The position numbers and the translations under genes were made by a program. From Candidatus Bathyarchaeota archaeon (lineage in GTDB: Archaea > Thermoproteota > Bathyarchaeia > Bathyarchaeales > Bathycorpusculaceae): a stretch of 18,593 nt of DNA. The notes under the pieces were generated by a model. It ran no database searches, had not been told where the DNA came from, and worked only from the letters and a program-made list of their open reading frames with translations. Within the stretch, counting starts at the first letter, position 1, and every line of letters begins with the position of its first letter. Positions 1 to 6,644 of this stretch are shown one piece after another. The stretch is from NCBI GenBank assembly GCA_030673805.1, contig DAOVIH010000014.1, positions 1 to 18,593 on the forward strand. Reading direction: 5' to 3'.

Positions 1-1080
1 AGCAGGACTCCCCTTAGTGACCACAATCAGTTCCACTTTGAGGTTCTCTTCTGCTACAGATTCGCTCAAGGTTTTTGTGCTCCAAACGGTTTCAGGTCTA
101 GCCTGCACCGCAAATATGTTTTGCGGAGAGGATAAGTCTTTGTCTATGGCCCATTCAATGTCTAACGTTTTTCCATAGTGACCTTCAAGCCGTTTTCCCA
201 ATAGAGCAAGTGCCAAAACTTCCCTGTCACTTATACAGGGGATTTTTTGCTTTTCCAATGGCACATCTAAATGCACCGTTTTTCCCTTTTCGGGGTCTAG
301 GACATATTGAAGCATTTTCTTGCCTATTCGCTTTTTCTTTATCTTGAGCGTTCTCTTGTCAACGATGAAGTCGTCTGGAGTAACTATACCAGCAACAACT
401 GTCTCGCCTAAACCATAGTTTCCTTCGATGACAATTTCATCCTCAGCTCCAGTGACAGGATTTATCGTGAACATGACTCCAGCGGCTTTGGAATTCACCA
501 TTTTTTGAACTCCAACGCTTATGAGAACTTTGTCGTGGGCAAAACCTTTTTCGTTTCGGTAAAAAATCGCCCTTGGGGTGAAGAGACTGGACCAACATTT
601 CACGACTTTTTCAATAAGCTCGTCGGGGCCTCGCACGTTAAGGTATGTTTCTTGCTGTCCGGCAAAGGAGGCGTTTGGTAAATCTTCAGCCGTAGCACTT
701 GATCTAACCGCAACAAAAACTTCGTTCAATCCCAAGTCTTTACCAAGCTTCGTGTAAGCTGATTTTATTGCGCTAGTAATTTTTTTGGGTACCGATGTCG
801 TTTCCACAAGTCGCCGTATCTTCTTAGAGGCAGATTCGTATTGCTTTGGATCGGTGGGATCGTTTATTGTTTCTGTGATTATTTTGTAGATAGTCTCAGA
901 TATTCCACTACCCTTAATGAATTTCTCGTAGGATTGAGCTGTTACAGCAAACCCAGTGGGAACAGGAATCCCAGCACTTATCATTTCTCCAAGGTTTGCG
1001 TTTTTCCCTCCAACTATAGGTATGTCGGTTTTTCTTAGATCGCCAAACCAAAGCACAACCTCTTTTTTTGCTACGTTCAA
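1..1080 (-). CDS. ppsA: Phosphoenolpyruvate synthase (pyruvate, water dikinase), N-terminal part, cut by the window edge
   Basis: This is the first 360 codons of a PEP synthase, which converts pyruvate, ATP and water to PEP, AMP and phosphate in gluconeogenesis. The visible part is the ATP-grasp pyruvate-phosphate-dikinase N-terminal domain: VGGKNANLGEM near residues 23-33, AVRSSATAEDLPNASFAGQQ near 124-143, NPVTGAEDEIVIEGNYGLGE near 207-226 and QARPET near 326-331. The last residues, VVTKGSPA, mark the linker to the phosphohistidine swivel domain. The catalytic His and the C-terminal PEP-binding barrel lie outside the window, where roughly 400 more residues are expected. The start is TTG at 1080, preceded by a GGTGGAG ribosome-binding sequence. 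This start overlaps the L10e stop as TTGA, so translation of the two is probably coupled. The reading frame is open to the window edge. Identity is confident; the C-terminal half cannot be judged. Confidence 0.95.
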   Translation of the reverse strand, partial: MNVAKKEVVLWFGDLRKTDIPIVGGKNANLGEMISAGIPVPTGFAVTAQSYEKFIKGSGISETIYKIITETINDPTDPKQYESASKKIRRLVETTSVPKKITSAIKSAYTKLGKDLGLNEVFVAVRSSATAEDLPNASFAGQQETYLNVRGPDELIEKVVKCWSSLFTPRAIFYRNEKGFAHDKVLISVGVQKMVNSKAAGVMFTINPVTGAEDEIVIEGNYGLGETVVAGIVTPDDFIVDKRTLKIKKKRIGKKMLQYVLDPEKGKTVHLDVPLEKQKIPCISDREVLALALLGKRLEGHYGKTLDIEWAIDKDLSSPQNIFAVQARPETVWSTKTLSESVAEENLKVELIVVTKGSPA

Positions 1081-1604
1081 TCCAGCTCCACCTTTTCAGG
1101 CGTATTTGGAGTATTTATTCTGTCAACAACTATTTTGCAGGGAACAGGAAGTTTTGACTTTCCTCGTCTTAGAGATTCTTTGGCAGCGTCTATCCCTTGC
1201 TTATTTACCTTGACGATTATTATTTTCTGATTTGGTTCTACTCGCGCCGCTGTTCCAATTGGTTTTCCGAAAGACGCACGCATCCCATCTTGAAGACGGT
1301 CAGCATGAGCGCCAAAGATCATCTTGTTTTCTCTGAGGACACAATGCGGATAAGGTAAGATTTTCAGAAAATAGTTCTCGGGGAGATTGTTCAACAGGAG
1401 ACGATTGGTGGCTATCCTAGCGGCTTCTAGGGCATTATGACGTATCTGAACCCTCTTTAGAGAGACGAGCTTAACCTCGTAGTCAAAGTCAACTTTGCTA
1501 TTTCCCATCGTGAATTTGACTATTTTTGAAGGTGGAAAACCTCGCATATACTTCTTCCTTGTGTAAGGCTGCCCTTTTACAGCCCGGTAATTGCGTGCGT
1601 GCAT
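1077..1604 (-). CDS. rpl10e: Ribosomal protein L10e (uL16 family)
   Basis: This 175-residue protein matches archaeal L10e, the counterpart of bacterial L16. It sits in the large subunit near the peptidyl-transferase and tRNA-binding region. Family features are the N-terminal MHARNYRAVKGQPYTRKKYM, the segment RVQIRHNALEAARIATNR near residues 51-68, PYPHCVLRENK near 84-94, and GMRASFGKPIGTAARV near 107-122, where the functionally important loop lies. Length is normal for archaeal L10e. It starts with ATG, and a TATA-like element lies about 35 bases upstream. The gene leads a two-gene unit whose second member is PEP synthase, with overlapping stop and start codons. There is no ribosomal-protein operon around it. 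Confidence 0.96.
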   Translation of the reverse strand: MHARNYRAVKGQPYTRKKYMRGFPPSKIVKFTMGNSKVDFDYEVKLVSLKRVQIRHNALEAARIATNRLLLNNLPENYFLKILPYPHCVLRENKMIFGAHADRLQDGMRASFGKPIGTAARVEPNQKIIIVKVNKQGIDAAKESLRRGKSKLPVPCKIVVDRINTPNTPEKVELD

Positions 1605-1637
1605 TCAAATCCCTTTTTTAGCATACGGGCTAGCAGG

Positions 1638-1645
1638 TATTTAAA
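1638..1645 (-). promoter_or_regulatory. Probable TATA box for the L10e-ppsA unit
   Basis: On the minus strand the sequence reads TTTAAATA within AATTGTTTAAATACC, about 35 bases before the L10e ATG. This spacing gives a short leader if transcription starts about 25 bases downstream. It was assigned by eye from sequence and position only. Confidence 0.5.
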
Positions 1646-1714
1646 CAATTTGCAACTCAACCTAAATAGAAACTGCCTACCATCTTAGAAGCAAAGCGCT
1701 GTATGCTGGATCCA

Positions 1715-2236
1715 TCACAAACGCAACCGGGTGTTTTTGAACCATTTTTTGGCTAGTTCGTCATAGTTCGGGAAAACCTCTTGAAGTATCGGAATGTACA
1801 TTTGAGTCTCTTCGTCAGTCATGTATTGGAACTGGTACTCACCCATATACGGAGCAGGCCCACCTTCCCGCGTAATGAACTCCATGTGCATAAAAGGATC
1901 ACCTCGTTTGATTGTTATTGAACGGCGATCATTGCTCAAGTTTACTAGCTCTAGCGCTAATCTGCCGACGAAGCCATTATGAACCTTGGCAGCATTAAGG
2001 AAAGACAGCCCCATTCGTCCATACTTGCTTTTCGCCGTAAGATGCGCTACGTAACTGGGGGGAGTGAAAACAACCTCGTAGGTTATCAAATTCTTATGTT
2101 CTAGATAGTGCAATGTAGTCTCTTCTTTAACAGTCAAAATGTAACCGTCACCATCGAGCAAGGCGAAGTCAAAAGGATATACGCATTTGTAATTCTCGAT
2201 CAATTCTTTCAACTTATCTTTTCCCAAAACACCCAA
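1715..2236 (-). CDS. dCTP deaminase / dUTPase superfamily protein
   Basis: A 173-residue protein of the trimeric dCTP deaminase/dUTPase beta-barrel fold, which acts in making dUMP or removing dUTP. The core carries AKSKYGRMGL (residues 68-77), equivalent to the ARSSxxRxGL motif of dCTP deaminases. It is followed by HNGFVGRLALELVNLS (86-101), equivalent to GFxGxxxLELxN, with E96 in the place of the catalytic glutamate. This favours deaminase over plain dUTPase, but the substrate cannot be fixed from sequence. The C-terminal tail from about residue 125, with GEYQFQYM and ending KKWFKNTRLRL, differs from the usual deaminase tail. The start is TTG at 2236, supported by a GGGGGT ribosome-binding sequence about eight bases upstream. 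An ATATATA-type promoter lies further upstream. It appears to be a single-gene unit. Confidence 0.82.
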   Translation of the reverse strand: MGVLGKDKLKELIENYKCVYPFDFALLDGDGYILTVKEETTLHYLEHKNLITYEVVFTPPSYVAHLTAKSKYGRMGLSFLNAAKVHNGFVGRLALELVNLSNDRRSITIKRGDPFMHMEFITREGGPAPYMGEYQFQYMTDEETQMYIPILQEVFPNYDELAKKWFKNTRLRL

Positions 2237-2559
2237 TACGTCAACCCCCTATTTTTCTACCAATACCAAAGTTGTTAGTTATATATCTTTTCGAAAATAG
2301 CTAAAACTAAGCAACGTAAAATAGAAGAAGAAAACTACTTAAAGAAATACGTTTGCAGGAGCCAAAAAGAGAAGAAAGGTAGAATTCGCGGATTTGACAT
2401 TGAGTTGTCTGCAAATGAATAATGAAGGCATATGTACACTGGACTTTTGCAACAGTCAAAATGAGCAGATTCGAGCTAGCTACAACCCTCCCTATCTGTT
2501 TGGAAACCATTTCCTAGGAGCTTAATCTGTTCAAAGTTGTTTTCTTGGAGAATCCTGGC
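2237..2559. other. Gap without a convincing gene
   Basis: This 323-base gap lies between the end of the HemK-like gene and the dCTP deaminase-like gene. The last part (about 2237-2300) is the promoter and leader of the latter. A minus-strand frame at 2307-2510 (67 codons) and a plus-strand frame open from 2343 to 2525 overlap each other. Neither has a convincing start with a ribosome-binding site, and neither resembles a known family. I found no tRNA, no clear C/D-box pair and no strong hairpin. Confidence 0.5.
2279..2288 (-). promoter_or_regulatory. TATA box for the dCTP deaminase-like gene
   Basis: The minus strand reads AGATATATAA about 45 bases before the TTG start. The expected transcription start near 2255 leaves a leader of about 20 bases that includes the GGGGGT ribosome-binding sequence near 2248-2253. 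It was assigned by eye. Confidence 0.55.
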
Positions 2560-3180
2560 TTATAATTGATCACAAATCTTAACCAATACAATTTTCTCGA
2601 AAAATGGAACTGTGAGTTCTGCTACAACTAATGCAGGCAATCCAAACTGTTTGAACTTAAATATCGTTTCGTCGACATTTGACAATGTTGATTGCATAAG
2701 AAAGATGTGCCCGTTCGTTTCCAAGTGTTTAGGAGCCTGGTGAATAAAACGATCAATAATCTCTCTGCCGGAAGTCCCCCCGGCCCAAGCAAATTCAAGC
2801 CAGGAGTCTTTCTTGTTCGATTCAGTTGGCAAGTACGGGGCATTGAAAAGGATCAAATCAAACTTCGTGTTTTCTCGGAAAGCTGAGAATAAGTTGCTTT
2901 GTACAAAGGACATTTTGTCTACTACTCTGTTAATTCTGGCGTTGGCTTTAGCACAAAGAATTGCGTGAGGATTAATGTCAACTGCCCAGACGGCGCTTGC
3001 TTTCTTTGCAGAAAGGATGCCTAATATTCCGCACCCGGTGCCCATGTCGAGCACCAACTGGCCTTCGTTAACATCAAGGCTCTCCGCAAATAGTACAGAA
3101 TCATCAGAGGGTTCGTAAACGTTTTCCCAAACATCAAAGATGAGGCTATTAGAAAAAAACTTCTTAGTTGATGATGGCAT
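2560..3180 (-). CDS. HemK/PrmC-like class I SAM-dependent methyltransferase (Mtq2/HemK2 type)
   Basis: A 206-residue Rossmann-fold methyltransferase of the HemK family, whose archaeal and eukaryotic members methylate the GGQ glutamine of release factor aRF1/eRF1. Features are YEPSDDS (residues 22-28), typical of the Mtq2/HemK2 branch, the SAM-binding loop LDMGTGCGILGI (44-55), the ribose-binding DIN (68-70) and the substrate motif NAPYLP (113-118). The usual family motif is NPPY; here the first proline is alanine. I chose ATG at 3180 because GGAG lies about nine bases upstream. A TTG at 3195 would add five residues. The start lies inside the last codons of ksgA (17-base overlap). The ksgA-hemK arrangement is common in archaea and supports the call. 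The substrate is inferred from the family. Confidence 0.85.
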   Translation of the reverse strand: MPSSTKKFFSNSLIFDVWENVYEPSDDSVLFAESLDVNEGQLVLDMGTGCGILGILSAKKASAVWAVDINPHAILCAKANARINRVVDKMSFVQSNLFSAFRENTKFDLILFNAPYLPTESNKKDSWLEFAWAGGTSGREIIDRFIHQAPKHLETNGHIFLMQSTLSNVDETIFKFKQFGLPALVVAELTVPFFEKIVLVKICDQL

Positions 3181-3982
3181 TTGCCAAAACTCCAAAATTT
3201 TCAGGAGGCAACGTTCTTACACGTTGATCTAGAAATGGAATTACCTGAGCAATTTGTTCGGTTTCTTCAGAGGATCTATGAAGAGTATTCTTCAGAAATG
3301 GGATCAGCGCATTTACGACTTTTTTGTTGCGCTGAGCAAAGAGTGAGCGAACCATTTGTTTAAAAATGCTGCTATCTCTCAATTCGAATTGCGATTCTTT
3401 TCTAGGCTTAAGAAGTACAATAACTGAGTTTACAGTTGGTTGAGGAAAGAAAGCGCTCCTAGGAACTGGATCCAAGAGGGTGATTTCAGCGTTGAAGTAG
3501 GCAAAAACGGTCAACCACCCGTAGTTTTCCGTACCAATCGGAGCTACAAGACGGTCCCCGAATTCCTTTTGTAAGATTAAAACGCTGCATTCGAAGTTTC
3601 GATTAAAAAGCCAAACCAACAAACTTGAAGATAGGTAATAAGGAGGTATTGAGACAACCTTGTCAAAATCTGAAAAAGATGCGTTTAACACATCGCCTGA
3701 AATGATTGTTACATTAGTTAAGTTTTTCAGTTGTGTCCGCAACACCCCTACAATCCGAGGGTCTTTTTCGACTGCAATTACACGCTTACATCTACCAGAT
3801 AAGTAACGAGTTAGAAAACCGAAGCCAGCACCAACATCCAAAACCACATCGTCTTTGCTCAGCTTAGCGTAATTCTCCATCTTGTGGAAAAAGGAAGAGT
3901 CAACTAAGAAATTCTGTCCTAAAAACCGGTTTGGATTGATCCCCCTCTTTCGAAGAAGCCACTTTGTTTCTGATAAAAACAT
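3164..3982 (-). CDS. ksgA: rRNA adenine N6-dimethyltransferase KsgA/Dim1
   Basis: This enzyme dimethylates two adjacent adenines in the 3' terminal helix of 16S rRNA late in small-subunit assembly. With the ATG start the protein has 272 residues. Recognisable parts are GINPNRFLGQNFLVD (residues 14-28), the SAM loop DVGAGFGFLT (49-58), VEKD (71-74), SGDVL (95-99) and the C-terminal helical domain with LFAQRNKKV, matching the family's R(K)xQRRK-type segment. Motif IV, normally N(L/I)PY, reads IPPY here, so the asparagine that normally contacts the target amine is missing. An in-frame TTG at 4003 would add seven residues. Neither start has a good ribosome-binding site, and ATG gives the usual family N-terminus. 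The gene lies between DUF655 and HemK, as in many archaea. Confidence 0.93.
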   Translation of the reverse strand: MFLSETKWLLRKRGINPNRFLGQNFLVDSSFFHKMENYAKLSKDDVVLDVGAGFGFLTRYLSGRCKRVIAVEKDPRIVGVLRTQLKNLTNVTIISGDVLNASFSDFDKVVSIPPYYLSSSLLVWLFNRNFECSVLILQKEFGDRLVAPIGTENYGWLTVFAYFNAEITLLDPVPRSAFFPQPTVNSVIVLLKPRKESQFELRDSSIFKQMVRSLFAQRNKKVVNALIPFLKNTLHRSSEETEQIAQVIPFLDQRVRTLPPENFGVLANAIIN

Positions 3983-4008
3983 TGTATTCTTTTGGCAACC
4001 CAATTTAG

Positions 4009-4575
4009 CTATTGAGCCCTAGTGAATAAGCGGTATTTGCTTTCACCAGATAGTTCTTCCATTACTCTCTTGGTGATTAACTTGACTGGGTTGGGAAGTT
4101 CGGTGCGCTTCTGAAGATCATCATAACTAACGAATGGTTTTCTGTCCCGTTCGTTGATAACCTGCCACATATATTTTTTTCCTATTCCGGGCACCAATTC
4201 TAGAGTATGCATCCGAGGGGTAACGGCTTGCACAGTATTGAAAAAATTGACGAACCATTTTTCCCGATTCAAAACAATCTTGTTTACCGTTAAAGGGAGC
4301 TCCATTTTTGATGTTGCAGTTAGTTCTTCATAACGTATCCGACCTATTATGTAGGTGACTTCCTTTCGCGAATCTTTGCCCACGTAGACTTGATCGTTAG
4401 GTTTGAGGATTAAACCTTCTTTAATTAATGCTTCCAAAAGTGTAAAGAACTTCCTGCCTATGCACTGGATCAAAGCTCCCGCTCGATATCCAGTCCGACC
4501 AGTTGGCCTGAACCCTGGTCGACTATGTGGCAAAAAATCTAGCACGTAAGCATACTCTTCGTACTGCTTCTCCAT
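4009..4575 (-). CDS. DUF655 family RNA-binding-type protein
   Basis: A 188-residue member of the archaeal DUF655 family, found next to Rpo4 and KsgA in many archaeal genomes. The N-terminal half (about residues 1-95) starts EEYAYVLDFLPHSRP and is a small beta-rich, OB/S1-like region. The C-terminal half holds a helix-hairpin-helix segment, LELVPGIGKKYMWQVINER (125-143), followed by FVSYDDLQKR and a basic helix. These features suggest nucleic-acid binding, probably RNA given the neighbours, but no reaction is known. It starts at ATG 4575, 53 bases after Rpo4. A TTTTAAAG stretch in that gap might be an internal promoter. The ksgA frame follows almost immediately. Confidence 0.88.
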   Translation of the reverse strand: MEKQYEEYAYVLDFLPHSRPGFRPTGRTGYRAGALIQCIGRKFFTLLEALIKEGLILKPNDQVYVGKDSRKEVTYIIGRIRYEELTATSKMELPLTVNKIVLNREKWFVNFFNTVQAVTPRMHTLELVPGIGKKYMWQVINERDRKPFVSYDDLQKRTELPNPVKLITKRVMEELSGESKYRLFTRAQ

Positions 4576-4604
4576 GGTACTCTCATTACTTTATCATTTT
4601 ATTG

Positions 4605-4613
4605 CTTTAAAAC
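4605..4613 (-). promoter_or_regulatory. Possible internal TATA box before DUF655
   Basis: The Rpo4-DUF655 gap is the widest in the operon at 53 bases. On the minus strand it reads GTTTTAAAG followed by an A-rich stretch, about 30 bases before the DUF655 ATG. It could allow DUF655-ksgA-hemK to be transcribed separately. The evidence is only a match to the general TATA pattern. Confidence 0.25.
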
Positions 4614-4628
4614 CCTTGTCACTTGCAT

Positions 4629-4967
4629 CTATTTCGGAGCCATGGTTTCGTCCAGAAGCTTAACGATTGCTTCCAATTTTGTGGGTTCAACGATTTTCCG
4701 GCCTCCAGCTAGGAAGACCCTCAATTCCTCCACGCTTTCTGGCATGCAGTTTACGATTTGAACCGCATCCGCTTCGTCTACGTGAAAGTCGTGTACAATT
4801 TTCTTTAAAAGTTTTTCAGCCGTCTTGTTATTAACCTTGGAGAATTTAGACACGTAATCTAAGGTTCGGCGTTGAAACTGATCAAGAGCGTCTTCACCCA
4901 CAGAGTCTAGTATTTTTTTAACTTGGGGTAGCGTGAGCCTTTTTTCGTTCAAATCTCTTTGCTCCAT
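4629..4967 (-). CDS. rpo4: DNA-directed RNA polymerase subunit Rpo4 (RpoF)
   Basis: A 112-residue protein of the archaeal Rpo4/eukaryotic Rpb4 family. It pairs with Rpo7 to form the polymerase stalk that touches nascent RNA and initiation factors. Most of the protein is helical with an HRDC-like C-terminal half: FQRRTLDYVSKFSKV (31-45), TAEKLLKKIV (49-58), and ADAVQIVNCMPESVEELRVF (66-85), whose NCMPESVEELR segment is a family hallmark. The length is typical. The ATG at 4967 follows the L21e stop by two bases, so the pair is almost certainly cotranscribed. Gene order L21e-Rpo4-DUF655-KsgA is conserved across archaea. Confidence 0.94.
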   Translation of the reverse strand: MEQRDLNEKRLTLPQVKKILDSVGEDALDQFQRRTLDYVSKFSKVNNKTAEKLLKKIVHDFHVDEADAVQIVNCMPESVEELRVFLAGGRKIVEPTKLEAIVKLLDETMAPK

Positions 4968-4969
4968 TT

Positions 4970-5266
4970 TCAGGTTCTCTGATAAGGTTCCAAGTGTTCA
5001 GGTCTAACTATTATTTCCTTAACAGCGTCTCCCTGAGAAACACTAACAACATAACTGCGTCCACGCCTATTCAGTATAGTACCGATCTTTCCATGATATC
5101 GCCTATGAGGCATCCCTTTTTGGAAACTGGAATCTATTCGTATAATAACGTTGGAACCGACTTCATATTCATATAGCAGTTTGCTGAGACTGATCTTACC
5201 TCTTTCCCGAATCGCTCTTTTGAAAAGCCTTCTGGTTCCTGCGTTGTATCCATGTGAAGTTCCCAT
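4970..5266 (-). CDS. rpl21e: Ribosomal protein L21e (eL21)
   Basis: A 98-residue basic protein of the large subunit, present only in archaea and eukaryotes. Family features are the N-terminal MGTSHGYNAGTRRLFKR, VGSNVIIRIDSSFQKGMPHR (36-55), the SH3-like segment RYHGKIGTILNRRGRSYVV (56-74) and the C-terminal VRPEHLEP. The length is normal. The ATG at 5266 is preceded by GGTGG seven bases upstream, one of the better ribosome-binding sites in this operon. It lies 13 bases after pus10 and two before rpo4. Confidence 0.96.
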   Translation of the reverse strand: MGTSHGYNAGTRRLFKRAIRERGKISLSKLLYEYEVGSNVIIRIDSSFQKGMPHRRYHGKIGTILNRRGRSYVVSVSQGDAVKEIIVRPEHLEPYQRT

Positions 5267-5279
5267 TATTTTCCACCTG

Positions 5280-6614
5280 CTAAGTGTTCATAATAACTCT
5301 CAAAACGTCGAGCTGGATGGGTTTAGCTTCGTTTCCAAGTAAACCTGAAACGTTACACGCTGTTCTTCCTTCATCTCCAGTCACCAGTTCCTTGATATAG
5401 AGGCCTCCTTGGCAAAGTATGTCCATTTCAGCCTTTTTGGATGAACACCTCTTTACTTTAACCTCATATATGTACCTTTCTCGGGTCAAATCGGCTCTTC
5501 TATGCAAGACACGCAAAGGGGTCCTTTGCTTAATCAAAGTATTTGTTAACGCTTCCTCTAGAAGAACTAAATCTGTATCCTTCAAATCATCTTTGAATTT
5601 AATCGTTACCCGGTATTCCTTTCGTGAAGATTCTGCTTTCTTCAGCCTCCGCACATCATCTCTGTTAGCGTTTCTAAGATTCATAACTTCAATTTTGCCT
5701 TTGGAACAATTATTAATGGTTCTCTCAAGGGCAGCAAGGTCCAAGAATCTTTTTTTAGGTTTTGTAACTTCGATCACAAATGGTCTACCATTGCCAAGCA
5801 TTCTAACGTCAATGTCTTCTCTTCCTGACGCATGGAATGATGTTTTTTCACCTTTTGTTGCTTCTAGAAAGGGTTTCGAAATCAATTCTTCCACTGATTC
5901 AGAGTACAGCTTTCCAGTAAAATCGCATTTGTCGCAGCCTTTTCCACGACAATTCGAGCAGAACCATATTGATTGGGGCATGTCCCTTACGAGTTTTTTG
6001 TAGCGACCTAAAACGAAAAGGGGGTTGACTTGAATTTTCACGTTTTCTTCGAAAGGGTTGATAAGTATGACTATGTCGGGGTTCATAAACTCCACAGCTT
6101 TACCAGTTTTTTCTGCGATTCTTTTCCCGAAGGATCTCCCGAATTCATGCTTCACACTCTCCCCATAATTCACTTGAAACTCAGCTCTGAATTCGTCTTC
6201 ACGTTCCTCCACCCTAATAGGCAAAATTATGCCCGCCAAAAAAGTGGCGTATTCTAATTCGGAAACGTTTCTCAAAACGTTCCTAACTACTTTGTCCAAG
6301 TTTTTAAATGAACTCTCGCAAAGATAACAGATTTCTGAATCATTTTGGCTTGGTGAATGATTTCCTAATTGCACGATTGTTGCGTTAGCATGGAGGAAAA
6401 AACCGTTTTTAGCTAGAACTTGAAGAGTGTCATGACCCTTTTCGTTTCTGGACTGGGCTAGGGCACTGGCTTGCAGTGTTAGTACAAGCTTTAAAGAGCG
6501 CCCTCTCTCAAAGTTTTCTAGGTTGTACCCCAACATAGCGAATTGCCTGCCTAGGCAACGGTCACACAAAGGATACTTTCTCAGCATTTCTAATGACGTT
6601 TCAAAAATGTCCAT
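5280..6614 (-). CDS. pus10: tRNA pseudouridine synthase Pus10
   Basis: Archaeal Pus10 makes pseudouridine 55, and in many species 54, in the T-loop of tRNAs, replacing bacterial TruB for this job. The 444-residue protein has an N-terminal zinc-binding THUMP-containing part with CDRC (17-20) and CYLC (96-99). A second cysteine cluster, CSNC and CDKC (219-222, 227-230), lies next to WFCSNCRGKGCDKCDFTG. The catalytic domain carries GREDIDVRMLGNGRPFVIEV (264-283), which includes the catalytic aspartate, followed by TKPKKR. The length matches the family. It follows SRP54 by 30 bases (58 if the leader is counted from the stop to the next strong signal), with no promoter in between, and precedes L21e by 13 bases. 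All key residues appear to be present. Confidence 0.95.
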   Translation of the reverse strand: MDIFETSLEMLRKYPLCDRCLGRQFAMLGYNLENFERGRSLKLVLTLQASALAQSRNEKGHDTLQVLAKNGFFLHANATIVQLGNHSPSQNDSEICYLCESSFKNLDKVVRNVLRNVSELEYATFLAGIILPIRVEEREDEFRAEFQVNYGESVKHEFGRSFGKRIAEKTGKAVEFMNPDIVILINPFEENVKIQVNPLFVLGRYKKLVRDMPQSIWFCSNCRGKGCDKCDFTGKLYSESVEELISKPFLEATKGEKTSFHASGREDIDVRMLGNGRPFVIEVTKPKKRFLDLAALERTINNCSKGKIEVMNLRNANRDDVRRLKKAESSRKEYRVTIKFKDDLKDTDLVLLEEALTNTLIKQRTPLRVLHRRADLTRERYIYEVKVKRCSSKKAEMDILCQGGLYIKELVTGDEGRTACNVSGLLGNEAKPIQLDVLRVIMNT

Positions 6615-6644
6615 TGAAATACACTCTTTGTCATCCCATAATTC

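Noticed and set aside
5419..6003. Plus-strand 194-codon frame
   Set aside because: It is fully antisense to pus10, which has all family motifs; it reflects codon bias.
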